DNA of 64,000 bases from Marinomonas posidonica_A (GTDB lineage Bacteria; Pseudomonadota; Gammaproteobacteria; Pseudomonadales; Marinomonadaceae), in contig NZ_JBHZSP010000007.1 of NCBI RefSeq assembly GCF_043643765.1, positions 124,001 through 188,000 of the forward strand. Direction: 5' to 3'. The notes under the pieces are model-generated. The model saw nothing but the letters and a program-made list of their open reading frames with translations, was not told where the DNA came from and searched no databases. This document shows, piece after piece, positions 8,496 through 18,254 of the stretch (the first letter of the stretch is position 1; the number at the start of each line of letters is the position of its first letter). A program made the translations under genes and the position numbers.

Positions 8496-10118
8496 TTAGT
8501 TTAACTCATTATAATGTGTTGCCTGATTGCGTCCTTGTGCTTTGGATTGATAAAGGGCTTGATCCGCCTGTTTCATTAGTGTGTCTGAATTGTCCGTTTG
8601 TCCTTGTGACTGGGTGACGAGACCAAGGCTGATACTTAGATGCTCTGCAACTTGGCTTTTCTTATGTTCAATATTAGCTGTAGCGATGGCTTGTATGGTT
8701 TGATGTGCTCTGTCTTTAGCCGCCGCCATATCATGGTTCGGTAGAATAGCAACGAATTCTTCTCCGCCGTAACGGGCGACCAGGCCATGATTACCTAAGG
8801 TTTCTTGTATAACACTGGCCACTTTTTGTAAGGCTGCATCGCCTTTAAGGTGACCATAGGTATCGTTATATTGTTTAAAATAATCGATATCGATAAGCAA
8901 GATGGAAAGGGAATTTTGTGTTATTTGATTCGTATCTAGATCAATTTGCAGTTGTTGATCAAAGGCACGACGATTGGCAATATTAGTTAAACTGTCGGTC
9001 AATGATAGTGCTTCTAAACGATGGGTTTGACTTTTGATGGTATTGGAAAAATGTTCAAATGCCTCAAACAGTTCATCTATCTCATCCGCTTGGGTATTGT
9101 GCTCAATTTTGGGTGTCGCCATGCCTTCAAGCTTGTTTGTCAATCGTTTGAGTCGAGAAATGACTCTTCTGTAATGAACTAATATGGCGCCTATCATAGA
9201 GGCGAAAATCAGTAAGGCTGTTATTAGCCAGCTTTTTTGTTTTTCTATATCTTTCGTTAAATCCACAACCTCTTGTTTTAAGTTAGCGGTTTCATTGAAA
9301 GCCAGCTGGTCATTTACATTCGTGTAGTCTTCGACCAATTTGCGAATAAAATGTTCTCGACCTCGGGTACGCCCCGCAATTTTCAGATAACTTTTTTGAA
9401 GGTTAATCAAGCCTTGTTCTGAGACGAGAGCAAGGCGTAATTGATCATTAAATTGCAATAAAAACAATTGCAAATCTGGTTGCGATTGCTTGGCATAGGA
9501 GTCTAAGGTTTCTAATAGTATATTGGCCTTTTGCTCAAGTAATGATAGTTCGTTAAGGCGTTCTAAATGAGCGCTTTGATAGGCTAGTCCAATACTTTTA
9601 CTGAAGTTGAGCTGCCATAGAGTAAGGGCCTCGCTTTTATAATGGTTAGGCCGTAGATGTTGATTGGCAACGCTTTGAAAATGAATTAATTGGTCCAGTG
9701 TGTTCGAAATTTGTTCTGCTAAATTGAGTTTGCGATCAATAAATTGTGTCAGTTGGCTGACTTCTTCTTGTAGGCTTTTTAATTGCAGTGTTTCTGTAGG
9801 GTTGTTTCTAGCTTTATAGGCTTGATCAGCCGTTTCGTTTATTTTGATTTGGACTTCTTGTTGAGCAATACGACGGGCTGCTGGGCTATTGGCCTTGGTG
9901 AGTTGCTCAATCGCTAAAAACAGTTCAGTGGATAAAATGGCGGTTTCACTGGCATTTGCCATAGAGGGTAGGGTGTTATTAGACAGTTCGTGCAGAATAC
10001 TTTGGGTTTCTTCAAGTTTTTTTTGCAGTACATAGCCGACGGCAACAAACAGCATAATGACAACAAGTAAGAGTAGGCTGAATTGCTTTTTTAACGTTAT
10101 TTTAAATGGCCAGTGCAA
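8496..10118 (-). CDS. Membrane-bound diguanylate cyclase with large periplasmic helical sensor
   Basis: 540 residues. The order is a membrane segment at about 11-30, a ~265-residue, mostly helical periplasmic region, a second membrane segment at about 297-315, a HAMP-like linker, and a GGDEF domain with the active motif GGEEF at 451-455. The enzyme should make cyclic di-GMP from GTP. No RxxD inhibitory site is seen before the motif. The start is a TTG with AGGAG six bases upstream. It lies 19 bases downstream of a periplasmic 5'-nucleotidase-like gene on the same strand, so the two probably share a transcript and possibly a signal. Confidence 0.9.
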   Translation of the reverse strand: MHWPFKITLKKQFSLLLLVVIMLFVAVGYVLQKKLEETQSILHELSNNTLPSMANASETAILSTELFLAIEQLTKANSPAARRIAQQEVQIKINETADQAYKARNNPTETLQLKSLQEEVSQLTQFIDRKLNLAEQISNTLDQLIHFQSVANQHLRPNHYKSEALTLWQLNFSKSIGLAYQSAHLERLNELSLLEQKANILLETLDSYAKQSQPDLQLFLLQFNDQLRLALVSEQGLINLQKSYLKIAGRTRGREHFIRKLVEDYTNVNDQLAFNETANLKQEVVDLTKDIEKQKSWLITALLIFASMIGAILVHYRRVISRLKRLTNKLEGMATPKIEHNTQADEIDELFEAFEHFSNTIKSQTHRLEALSLTDSLTNIANRRAFDQQLQIDLDTNQITQNSLSILLIDIDYFKQYNDTYGHLKGDAALQKVASVIQETLGNHGLVARYGGEEFVAILPNHDMAAAKDRAHQTIQAIATANIEHKKSQVAEHLSISLGLVTQSQGQTDNSDTLMKQADQALYQSKAQGRNQATHYNELN

Positions 10119-10137
10119 ATGAGGCTCCTATTTTCTT

Positions 10138-11652
10138 TTAGTGTATGTCTTGTAATCGGCCATCTATTCTGGGGGAAATGATTTTTTCATTATATACCTT
10201 TTCTAATATGAGATCGGATAGGATTAAACTGGATGGTTTTTTGTAATCAAAATGCTGGCTCTGAATGAACATCTCAAATCCGTCCCCGCCATTTTTAAGA
10301 TAATCAAGGGTGGCCAATTTATAGGTTAATTCCGGTTCGATTGGTCTTCCTTCGAATGACACTGATACTAATCTGTTGCCAATGGGCTGCTTACTGTTAT
10401 AGATCACTTGTATACCAGATACTTGAAGAAATTGTCCGCTGGTTGTGGCTAAACCAGATAGACCGTGTTCTAAGGCTTGTAATATTTGTTGGCCTTTAGC
10501 TTCTATTAACACCATGGTATTACGATAAGGCATGATGCTGCGAATGTCTTTGATAGAAAGCTGGCTACCAGCAGGATAGCGTTTGTTTCCTCGTAATGTC
10601 CCGCTATTTAATAGACTGATGTCCGCCCCTGTAAAGTCTTTTAAGGTATCTGCTACAAAATTGGCAAAAGCATTTTCTGTGGTTCTTATGTCGTGCCTAA
10701 TCAAGTTGATATTCGTACTGGTAGTGCCAATGGTTTTTGATAGTAAGGTACTTAATCGACTCCCATAATCCATCTCTTGAGACAATACATCTGCTTTAGA
10801 TGCTAAACTTCTCAGATCGATTTCTTGTTTGGTTATTTGGACTTCTCTGTACCCAGTATTGACTGGTGTTATGTCTAATATTAGCGCATAAGCAGTTTGG
10901 CTTAATATTATATTACGCGGATGGTGTGGATGATTATAATATGGTGTCAAATGGAAGTTTTGATCAACGAATAATGCCAGATCAATGATGCCTTTTTTCA
11001 GCCATTCATCTACCTGAGGAGAGTAAGTGGAGTAGTGCATAATAATAAAGTCTACCCCTTGTTGCCTTAATGTTTGAGCTGTGTTTTTCACGGTCGCCTG
11101 AGGAGGTAGAATCTGTACTCGGTCAGTGGGGTATTTTTGGGTGATATTTGGAGAAACAATAGACAAAAAACCAAGTTTAACCTCATTTTGTTGGAGGATA
11201 CTGTAGGTTTTCAGACCTTCAAGATTGCCATTTGTTAGAGGGTCATACAAGTTGCTAGAAACAATAGGAAATGAAGCTTCGTAGGAGCGTAATGTCAGCT
11301 CATCTTCTTGGTAGCTGAACTCGCGTTTTGAGACTCCCATGACATTAGGACTAAGGCTGTTTAATAGGTCGATAATATGTGATCCTCGATCCATTGAAGA
11401 CAACATACTAGGTCCTAAGCTTTCTCCACCAAAAATAAAAAAGACATTGTCTTTTTGTTGTCTTTGTTGCTCAACTAGAGTCGCTAATTGCGCATAAGTG
11501 CCTTGTTTTGCATCATTGATAACTGACATTTCAGCATCGAATATAAGTGTAAACGAAGAGTGTGCCCAAGCACTGTGGGTGATTAAAAAAGAAGCAAATA
11601 GTGCAAATAGTCTGTTTTCTATAAGTCGCCAAGCTGTTTGTATGATACGCAT
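10138..11652 (-). CDS. Periplasmic 5'-nucleotidase/UshA-family protein, catalytic metal motifs degenerate
   Basis: 504 residues with an N-terminal signal peptide (cleavage near the SAWAHS stretch, about residue 30). The C-terminal 5'-nucleotidase domain is well kept: NSGTLRGNKRYPAG, then GQFLQVSG and the final NGGDGF nucleotide-stacking segment. The N-terminal metallophosphatase domain aligns in outline but lacks the metal ligands. Where UshA has NDxHG it has FDAEM, where it has GDxxQGS it has GGESLGPS, and where it has GNHEFD it has SKREFSY. It may bind nucleotides without cleaving them. The cotranscribed diguanylate cyclase suggests a sensory role (inference). Confidence 0.8.
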   Translation of the reverse strand: MRIIQTAWRLIENRLFALFASFLITHSAWAHSSFTLIFDAEMSVINDAKQGTYAQLATLVEQQRQQKDNVFFIFGGESLGPSMLSSMDRGSHIIDLLNSLSPNVMGVSKREFSYQEDELTLRSYEASFPIVSSNLYDPLTNGNLEGLKTYSILQQNEVKLGFLSIVSPNITQKYPTDRVQILPPQATVKNTAQTLRQQGVDFIIMHYSTYSPQVDEWLKKGIIDLALFVDQNFHLTPYYNHPHHPRNIILSQTAYALILDITPVNTGYREVQITKQEIDLRSLASKADVLSQEMDYGSRLSTLLSKTIGTTSTNINLIRHDIRTTENAFANFVADTLKDFTGADISLLNSGTLRGNKRYPAGSQLSIKDIRSIMPYRNTMVLIEAKGQQILQALEHGLSGLATTSGQFLQVSGIQVIYNSKQPIGNRLVSVSFEGRPIEPELTYKLATLDYLKNGGDGFEMFIQSQHFDYKKPSSLILSDLILEKVYNEKIISPRIDGRLQDIH

Positions 11653-11964
11653 AAAATATTTATTCTAACTAAGGGCACGGTTCAAGATGGAGGTCATTTT
11701 ATCGTCTTCTCTTCAAGTTATAGCATATTAAAGTGCTTTTAGGAGGAGTTTCTCTGTGGTGAGAAACTTAGAGTTAGGCTTCAATCCAGCTGTCTATTTG
11801 CCGATGAAAGGAATTTGTAATAATCGCTTGCTATTCCTTGTTGGTAGGTCTTAGTAGGTAGGAGGAAGAGGGTATTACTTGCTGATGAACGTGATTATGT
11901 CAAAATCCACATAGCGGAATCAAGTTGTCATTATTAAGAGGATTTGATTCCGCTCCAAGCCGAA
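11653..11964. other. Intergenic region with several small inverted repeats
   Basis: No gene seen in 312 bases. It holds an 8-bp hairpin (11747-11754 with 11761-11768), a 7-bp pair (AAGGAAT at 11808-11814, ATTCCTT at 11833-11839) and an 11-bp pair near gshA (11913-11923 with 11944-11954, 20-base loop). The last is in the right place to end the gshA transcript but lacks a clear T-run. Confidence 0.5.
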
Positions 11965-13557
11965 TTATTGTGGTGTGAGATAGGTTTTTAGGAAGTCATC
12001 AAAGTCCAACGAATCGGCCGCTTCAATGGCCTGTTGTTCCTCAATAGAGGCGTCCGCTTTAGTGGCGAATGCTTGTTTTATTTCGGCTGAAAGCGGACGC
12101 GTTAACCAGTCAGCTTGTTGCTGCTTTGATAGTTCCAGCATGGCATTTTGGTAGCCTTGGTGGTTTTCGCAAAGGCTGAGCATTTGTGCCGATGGTAATT
12201 TTGCTTCGTCTTTTAGCTTATCTGCTTGTTGTTGGACGGCATCTAGATATGCTGTGTTACCTGTTTGGCTTGTAAGAAATTGTGCCACTTGCAATAAGGC
12301 TTCGATCACAGTGTTAGCTTTGTCACGAAGTTTCACCCCCCCGTGACCAAAGTCGAATGCCATGTCCAGATCTCGTCCATGGGACGCGATTTGTTGCTGC
12401 AGTTCTCTCAATTTATTGCATTCATGTGCATCCAAGTGTTCATCACCACGCAACATACAATACAGCAGAAATACATCAAGAAAGTAGAGTGTGGCGGTTT
12501 GCATGCCGATTGGAGAGCTTGGATCTAGGTCCATGATACGCACTTCGATGTACTCAACGCCACGAGATTGAAGTGCTGCACTTGGGTGCTCACCGGGTTG
12601 GGTGACGCGTTTTGGGCGAATGTCGCTGTAGTATTCGTTTTCAATCTGCAATAGGTTGGTATTCAGCTGACGATATTGTCCATCTACCTTTAAGCCAATG
12701 TTCTGATACTTCTGATAAGGCGTTTGTAAGGCTTTTTTGATGGTGCTGATGTAAGTATCGACTTCATTATAGCAAACGTATAAATCCGCTTGAGCCTTAT
12801 TTTGGTAGCCTAAGTCGCTCATTCTTAATGAGGTTGCTTTTGGTCCAAACCAAGTTCTCTCTTGTAGTGTGCTAAGAGCGTCAGGCTTATCTTTTAAAAA
12901 GCTTTCGTCAATGGCAGGCGAGGCACCAAATAAGAGTGAAAGTAACCAAGAGTGACGTCGAAAGTTTCGAATCAAAGCAAAGTAGCTATCGGACTGAAAT
13001 TTTTGCTTATCGGCTTCTGAGAGATTGGTATGGCCTTTATAGGTTTCAAGAAAGGACCAAAAGCTCTCATCAAAGGAGAAGTTGTAATGCATGCCAGCGA
13101 TGCATTGCATAATACGACCGTATCGATTGGAAAGGCCTTCACGGTAAACTCGTTTTAGTTTGCCGGTATTGGATTCACCATAATAAGCAATTGGTACATC
13201 GTCGTTACCCTCTAAAAAACAAGGCATACTGGCTGGCCAGAGGGATTCGTTTAGTTGGTTCAATTCGTGGTTAACGAGGTTGTGGATGTCTTCTAATTCT
13301 TGAGTTACCCCTTCCACACTTGGGTGCACTTGTGTAATGAACTCCATAAGCGCTTCAGAGTAGTCTGTTGTAATGGCGCTATGGGTTAAAGCTGAACCAA
13401 GACTTTTAGGGTGTGGTTTATGGGAAATTCGCCCGCTTGAACGGTCAACTCGTAACGCTTCTCGTTCTACACCACGATGGAAAGTGATGGCTGTAGAGGA
13501 GTCAGACTGCTGGCAAAAATCCGCTAATGCTTGTAGTGCATTGGTTAAGGTGGTCAA
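11965..13557 (-). CDS. gshA: Glutamate-cysteine ligase
   Basis: First enzyme of glutathione synthesis: ATP-dependent joining of L-glutamate (gamma-carboxyl) to L-cysteine in the cytosol. 530 residues, close to E. coli GshA. Recognisable parts are FHRGVEREALRV near 24-35, the ITTDYSEALMEFIT segment, CIAGMHYNFSF, and the EYIEVRIMDLDPSSPIGM active-site stretch. The start is TTG, as in E. coli gshA, with AAGGA upstream. It is a single gene. Glutathione is also the cofactor for frmA/frmB at 30.3-32.4 kb. Confidence 0.96.
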   Translation of the reverse strand: MTTLTNALQALADFCQQSDSSTAITFHRGVEREALRVDRSSGRISHKPHPKSLGSALTHSAITTDYSEALMEFITQVHPSVEGVTQELEDIHNLVNHELNQLNESLWPASMPCFLEGNDDVPIAYYGESNTGKLKRVYREGLSNRYGRIMQCIAGMHYNFSFDESFWSFLETYKGHTNLSEADKQKFQSDSYFALIRNFRRHSWLLSLLFGASPAIDESFLKDKPDALSTLQERTWFGPKATSLRMSDLGYQNKAQADLYVCYNEVDTYISTIKKALQTPYQKYQNIGLKVDGQYRQLNTNLLQIENEYYSDIRPKRVTQPGEHPSAALQSRGVEYIEVRIMDLDPSSPIGMQTATLYFLDVFLLYCMLRGDEHLDAHECNKLRELQQQIASHGRDLDMAFDFGHGGVKLRDKANTVIEALLQVAQFLTSQTGNTAYLDAVQQQADKLKDEAKLPSAQMLSLCENHQGYQNAMLELSKQQQADWLTRPLSAEIKQAFATKADASIEEQQAIEAADSLDFDDFLKTYLTPQ

Positions 13558-13716
13558 GAAGTGTTCCTTCTACAAATACGGCTAAATAAAATTTTTCAGA
13601 TTGTACTCGGCCTAGCTTGCATGCGGCAAGTTATCCCTAACAGTGTGCACAAAAGTTGCAGACTTGACCTCTGTAATATATAGCAGAAAGACCATAGATG
13701 AATGACGGATAAGCCG

Positions 13717-14703
13717 CTAATCTACGCTTTTTAATAAATGACCATTCGCACAGTTTTGTGAATAATCCCCTGACATAGCGTGGATTAGATTATCGACAGC
13801 ACAAGTAATCATTTTATGGCGCGTTTCCACTGTGGCAGAGCCTATGTGTGGAAAGAGCACAGCATTGTCTAATTGGCATAATGGGGAATCGGCAGGCAAA
13901 GGTTCTTGTTGAAAAACATCCAATCCCGCGGCTCGAATTTGCTGGTTCTGTAGTGCTTGTATCAAGGCTGCTTCGTCTATAACCCTGCCTCTTGAACCAT
14001 TAATAAAGATGCTGTCGGTTTTCATCAAAGCAAATTCTCGCGCGCCAATCATACCTTCTGTTTCCAGTGTTAATGGTGTCATAACGCAGACAAAGTCTGA
14101 GCTAGCAAGTAAGCTGTCAATGTCCATATAACTTGCTTGATAGGACTGTTCTGCATCTGGATTACGACGACGATTGGTGTATTGAATTTTCATGTCAAAG
14201 CCTAAGTGTGCGCGTTTTGCCAAGGCTTGACCAATCCGTCCCATACCAATAATGCCCAGCGTTTTACCATGTACATCGGTGCCGTAAAGTTCAGGACCTA
14301 CCGTCTGTTTCCAGCGACCTTCTTTTACCATGCAAGACAGTTCAACGGCGCGTCTGGCAGTACACATAATCAAAGCAAACAGAGTATCGGCGGTGGTTTC
14401 GTTGAGTACGCCAGGAGTGTGCATCACAGGGATGTTACGACGTGCAAGATAGTTTAAATCATATTGATCTGTGCCAACGGAAATAGTGGAAGCTACTTTA
14501 AGATTGACGGCCTGTTCAAGTTGTTCTTTTGATAGTTTGATACCTGAGCCGCCAAGGATGCCTTCTGCTTCTCGTAAAGCGGCCAAGAATTCATCTTCAT
14601 TATGACCATGAAAACCATCGAATGCCATGACTTCAAAGTGCCTTGCAAGACGCTGTCGTTCGTCATTAGGAAGGGGTTTATAGAGCAGTACTTTGGGCTT
14701 CAT
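13717..14703 (-). CDS. kguD: D-isomer-specific 2-hydroxyacid dehydrogenase, likely 2-ketogluconate-6-phosphate reductase
   Basis: 328 residues. Dinucleotide-binding motif IGMGRIGQALAKR; catalytic residues are in NGSRGRV (Arg), the QEPLP region (Glu) and FPHIGSAT (His). The family includes GhrB/TkrA-type reductases of glyoxylate and 2-ketogluconate. The neighbouring sugar kinase and PtxS-type repressor make the Pseudomonas KguD role most likely: reduction of 2-keto-6-phosphogluconate to 6-phosphogluconate. It overlaps the end of the kinase gene by 26 bases. The activity is inferred from family and context. Confidence 0.8.
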   Translation of the reverse strand: MKPKVLLYKPLPNDERQRLARHFEVMAFDGFHGHNEDEFLAALREAEGILGGSGIKLSKEQLEQAVNLKVASTISVGTDQYDLNYLARRNIPVMHTPGVLNETTADTLFALIMCTARRAVELSCMVKEGRWKQTVGPELYGTDVHGKTLGIIGMGRIGQALAKRAHLGFDMKIQYTNRRRNPDAEQSYQASYMDIDSLLASSDFVCVMTPLTLETEGMIGAREFALMKTDSIFINGSRGRVIDEAALIQALQNQQIRAAGLDVFQQEPLPADSPLCQLDNAVLFPHIGSATVETRHKMITCAVDNLIHAMSGDYSQNCANGHLLKSVD

Positions 14704-15658
14704 GTTTATTCACCTTTTCTAATTGATTCAGTACGTCTCTTGTTGGTAAGCCTTCACTGTCCCCGCGAACCTGTACGGTTAAAGAGCCTAGCAAATTTCC
14801 TCGGCGTGCCGCTTGAGCAATATCTTGGCCGTCCAATAAAGCGGAAATGACACCAACTGCGAAACTGTCTCCAGCCCCTACCGTATCAACTACTGTGTCG
14901 ACAGGGAACCCAGCCACCGTACCAAATTCACCTTTGTTGGTTTTATAGTATGCGCCTTGACTACCAAGTTTTACTACCACAGCTTGACTGCCATGACGCA
15001 AGTAAAAGTCGGCAATTGCTTCAGGTTGATCGCTTCCTGCAAGGATCTTTCCTTCTTCAATGCCGGGTAAAACGATGTCACTTGCAAAGGCAAAATCATT
15101 GATCTCTTTAATCATGGTAGCTTGATCTGGCCACAAAGCTGGACGCAAATTGGTATCGAAAGAAACTCGACAACCTTGTGCTTTGGCCAGTTTCAATGCT
15201 TTCTTTGCCGCACCGCGAAGTGTTTCGGAAACGGCAACAGATACACCGGTAAGATGCAAGTGAGGTTGCGGATGAAAGAGTTCACTATCAATATCGTCGG
15301 TGTTTAAGGTCGAAGCCGCCGAGTTGCGACGATAATATTCCACCTTTGGGTCACTGCCATCCGTGACGTTGGATTTAAGCATGAAGCCCGTGTTATTGGT
15401 GGTACTCTCTAAAATGTAATTGGCCTGAATCTTTTCGTGCTGAGCCGACTGCTTGATAAAGTCTCCGAAACTGTCATTACCGACTTTAGTGACATACGTC
15501 GAATGAAATCCCAGCCTTGCCATACCAATAGCGACATTGACTTCAGCGCCAGCGAGAGATCGGGAAAATGAAGTCACTTGTGACAATTCTCCAGGGGTGT
15601 TCGCCACAAACATGGTCATGGCTTCCCCTATGGTGACAAAGCTTGGCGTATTTGACAT
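14678..15658 (-). CDS. kguK: PfkB-family sugar kinase, likely 2-ketogluconate kinase
   Basis: 326-residue ribokinase/PfkB kinase. It has the N-terminal GEAMTMFVA...SLAGAEVNVAIG region and the C-terminal VDTVGAGDSFAVG motif with the catalytic Asp. The opening resembles both 2-keto-3-deoxygluconate kinases and Pseudomonas KguK. Context (KguD-like reductase behind it, PtxS-type repressor ahead) favours 2-ketogluconate phosphorylation. The palindromic operator at 15708-15721 is 50 bases upstream of its start, so the kinase-reductase pair is likely repressed by PtxS and released by 2-ketogluconate. No KguT transporter or KguE is in the window. Confidence 0.8.
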   Translation of the reverse strand: MSNTPSFVTIGEAMTMFVANTPGELSQVTSFSRSLAGAEVNVAIGMARLGFHSTYVTKVGNDSFGDFIKQSAQHEKIQANYILESTTNNTGFMLKSNVTDGSDPKVEYYRRNSAASTLNTDDIDSELFHPQPHLHLTGVSVAVSETLRGAAKKALKLAKAQGCRVSFDTNLRPALWPDQATMIKEINDFAFASDIVLPGIEEGKILAGSDQPEAIADFYLRHGSQAVVVKLGSQGAYYKTNKGEFGTVAGFPVDTVVDTVGAGDSFAVGVISALLDGQDIAQAARRGNLLGSLTVQVRGDSEGLPTRDVLNQLEKVNKHEAQSTAL

Positions 15659-15707
15659 GGTAAACCCCTTTTAGTTTATCGTTATTATTGGAATGAATGA
15701 CTATAAA

Positions 15708-15721
15708 TGGAACCGGTTCCA
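15708..15721. promoter_or_regulatory. PtxS operator (palindrome)
   Basis: A perfect 14-bp palindrome, TGGAACCGGTTCCA, with flanking AAA/TTT. It is close to the published PtxS operator TGAAACCGGTTTCA and to LacI-family sites with a central CG. It lies between ptxS and kguK, upstream of kguK, where a repressor site is expected. Confidence 0.85.
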
Positions 15722-15764
15722 TTTTCAATCTTAGTGAAACTCGGTCGGCTTTTTGGTCGTCTAT

Positions 15765-16775
15765 TTAAGTGGATTCTCGAACGATAAGCTCAGCGGAAAG
15801 TGTTAGGTGTTGTGGTGCTTCTTGACTGCCTTGAATGCGAGTTAGTAGGCGCTCACACGCAGTTTGGCCTATGACTTTAGAAGGCTGTCGCATGACAGTG
15901 ATACCGCCTTCAAATAGTTGCGCCCATTCAGGATCATCAATGCCGATTAAACCAATGTCACGGCGGATTTGTAGATTAAGCACCTTCAAGGCTTTTGCTG
16001 TGCTCATCATAGCAACGCCATTGGTGGTGAAGATGGCTTTCTTTTGTTGAGGAAATGCTGCCGTGAATGTTGTGATGGCTTGTGCGATGGAATCAACACA
16101 CATTTTATCCATTTCAAACACTTGGTGTTGGAGTCTTGTATTTTGGTCAAAAAAGTCACTTATTGCGTTCACTCGTGCTTGCCTTGGCTCAACTTCTAAT
16201 GATTCTGTGATGACCAATAGTGCATCATAAGATTCGCTGAATAGATGCTGACAGGCTTGAGTAGCGGCTTGATGATTATCCAGTCCAACTGAATCATATC
16301 CGAGAGAAGTATTGATTCTGTCTACCAGTACCAATGGGCAACTTAGGGTTTGAAAATGAGTGACTTGTTTGGGGGTCATACCTGCTGTGTTGATAATTAA
16401 TCCATCGACACGATGAGCTTCCAATAAACTTAAATATTGTGCTTGTAGGTCCTGCTGATTATTGGTGTTGCATACCATCAACATATAACCCTGCTGACGA
16501 CAGACATCTTCAATACCTTGCAAAACATCAATGGAATAAGGGTTGGTTACATCCGCTAATAACAGACCAATCAATTTTGATTGTCCTGCTTTTAACATGC
16601 GAGCAGATTGATTCGGGCGGTAATCCAGCATTTTGATGGCATTAGCAATTTTATCTACCATTTGCTCTGATAGTTTATTCTGCTCGCCGTTTAAATATCG
16701 TGACACACTGGTTTTGCCAACATTGGCATGTTTGGCAACATCGGAGATGGTGGCGAAGCCTTTTTTCTTTTGCAA
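15765..16775 (-). CDS. ptxS: LacI-family repressor, PtxS-like
   Basis: 336 residues from the TTG at 16775, which has GAGAA upstream; a second TTG at 16793 gives six more residues. No ATG is available. The N-terminus (ATISDVAKHANVGKTSVSRYLNGEQ) is almost that of Pseudomonas PtxS, followed by the LacI hinge (YRPNQSARML) and a periplasmic-binding-type effector domain ending ELIVREST. In Pseudomonas PtxS represses the kgu operon and answers to 2-ketogluconate. The adjacent palindrome and kguK-kguD genes support the same role here. Confidence 0.85.
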   Translation of the reverse strand: MQKKKGFATISDVAKHANVGKTSVSRYLNGEQNKLSEQMVDKIANAIKMLDYRPNQSARMLKAGQSKLIGLLLADVTNPYSIDVLQGIEDVCRQQGYMLMVCNTNNQQDLQAQYLSLLEAHRVDGLIINTAGMTPKQVTHFQTLSCPLVLVDRINTSLGYDSVGLDNHQAATQACQHLFSESYDALLVITESLEVEPRQARVNAISDFFDQNTRLQHQVFEMDKMCVDSIAQAITTFTAAFPQQKKAIFTTNGVAMMSTAKALKVLNLQIRRDIGLIGIDDPEWAQLFEGGITVMRQPSKVIGQTACERLLTRIQGSQEAPQHLTLSAELIVREST

Positions 16776-17042
16776 AGCGGTTCTCGAAAACAATGAAGAA
16801 GGGCATTTACTCTAATGTATGCAGGGTGTTTTAGGCAATTTTTCTGTCATCACTTGTTTGGGTTTATGGGTCAACGTAGCTTAACGTTCCAACAAGAGTG
16901 AAAGCTTGATAACCATTAAGGGACTACTAGATCGGCCATTAATAAAATCGACCCTTAACCTCGAATTTGATGATTACTACTTATCGAATGACTTACTTAT
17001 AGTAGGCGTTATTAATAGCGTAATTTTGTCAGAATTTAGTAG

Positions 17043-18254
17043 GTGATTAGGGTGACAGAGAAGAGAAAAATAGGTCTTGGAACTAAGGCAGTATGGGGTG
17101 GTGAAGAAGACGGGCATCCATATCGAGCAACGCAAACACCTATTGTCGCGAGTGCGGCTTACGGCTATCAAGATATCGATCATTGGTATGATGTAGCATT
17201 AGGTGACGCTCCTGGTTTTATTTATAGTCGAATGAGTAACCCGACGGTTGAAACTCTTGAAGCTAAAATTTGCTCCTTGGAAAAAGCGGAGTCAGCCGTG
17301 GCTTTTAGTACTGGCATGGCCGCTATTAGTAGTGCGCTATATACCTTTCTACAAAATGGTAGCCGTGTGGTGTCCACCAAAGACAGCTATGGCGGAACGA
17401 ATAAAGTATTCGAAGAGTTTTTACCGCGTATGGGGGTAGAGGTGGTGTTATGTGAGACTCATAGTCATGAGCAGATAGAAGCAGAAATTGCCAAAGGCTG
17501 CGATGTACTTTATCTGGAAACCCCCACCAACCCGACGTTAAAAATTGTCGATATTAAGCGTTTAACCGCAGCGGCTAAAAAGGTAGGTGCCATTGTCATG
17601 GCGGATAATACCTTTGCTACGCCGTTGAACCAAAACCCGTTGGCTTTGGGGGTGGATATTGTGATTCACAGTGCGACCAAGTTTTTAAGTGGTCATGCTG
17701 ATGCTATGGGCGGCTTGGTCTGTGGTTCAGAAGCCTTGATGGTGAAGGTCAGACATTATCGTGAAATAAACGGTGCTTCATTGGACCCATTTTCGGCTTA
17801 TTTGATTATTCGTGGCATCAAAACGTTAGCTTTGCGAATTCGTCAGCAGCAAGCAAGTGCACAAGCCATTGCCGAATTTTTGCTGACTGAGCCGATGGTG
17901 GAGGCTGTGAATTACCCAGGGTTAGCAAATCACAAGGGTCATCAAATTGCTTGTGAGCAAATGCACGGTTTTGGTGCTATGGTTAGTTTTGTGCTCTCAG
18001 GAGGTATGGAGATCGTGACACGTTTACTACCGCAATTGCAGTACGCGCATTGTGCGGGTAACTTGGGGGCCGTCGAAACCATTTATGGTCCAGCGAGAAC
18101 CACGAGTCATGTGGAAAACACGTTAGAAGAACGTCAGGCTTTGGGGATTTCTGAGGGGTTAGTGCGAATTTCTGTGGGCATTGAAGAGACTGAAGATTTA
18201 ATTTTTGATCTTAAGCAGGCATTTGAGTTTGTTCGGAATGCTTCTTGCAGGTAA
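17043..18254 (+). CDS. Transsulfuration-family PLP enzyme (cystathionine gamma-synthase family)
   Basis: 403 residues, GTG start at 17043 or 17052. This Cys/Met-metabolism PLP family covers cystathionine gamma-synthase, cystathionine lyases and methionine gamma-lyase. It shows YSRMSNPT, FSTGMAAI, ETPTNPT, ADNTFATP and the PLP-lysine motif HSATKFLSGHAD (K213 counting from 17043). The next three genes encode a polar amino-acid importer, so processing of an imported sulfur amino acid is plausible. The sequence alone does not separate synthase from lyase. Confidence 0.85.
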   Translation: MIRVTEKRKIGLGTKAVWGGEEDGHPYRATQTPIVASAAYGYQDIDHWYDVALGDAPGFIYSRMSNPTVETLEAKICSLEKAESAVAFSTGMAAISSALYTFLQNGSRVVSTKDSYGGTNKVFEEFLPRMGVEVVLCETHSHEQIEAEIAKGCDVLYLETPTNPTLKIVDIKRLTAAAKKVGAIVMADNTFATPLNQNPLALGVDIVIHSATKFLSGHADAMGGLVCGSEALMVKVRHYREINGASLDPFSAYLIIRGIKTLALRIRQQQASAQAIAEFLLTEPMVEAVNYPGLANHKGHQIACEQMHGFGAMVSFVLSGGMEIVTRLLPQLQYAHCAGNLGAVETIYGPARTTSHVENTLEERQALGISEGLVRISVGIEETEDLIFDLKQAFEFVRNASCR

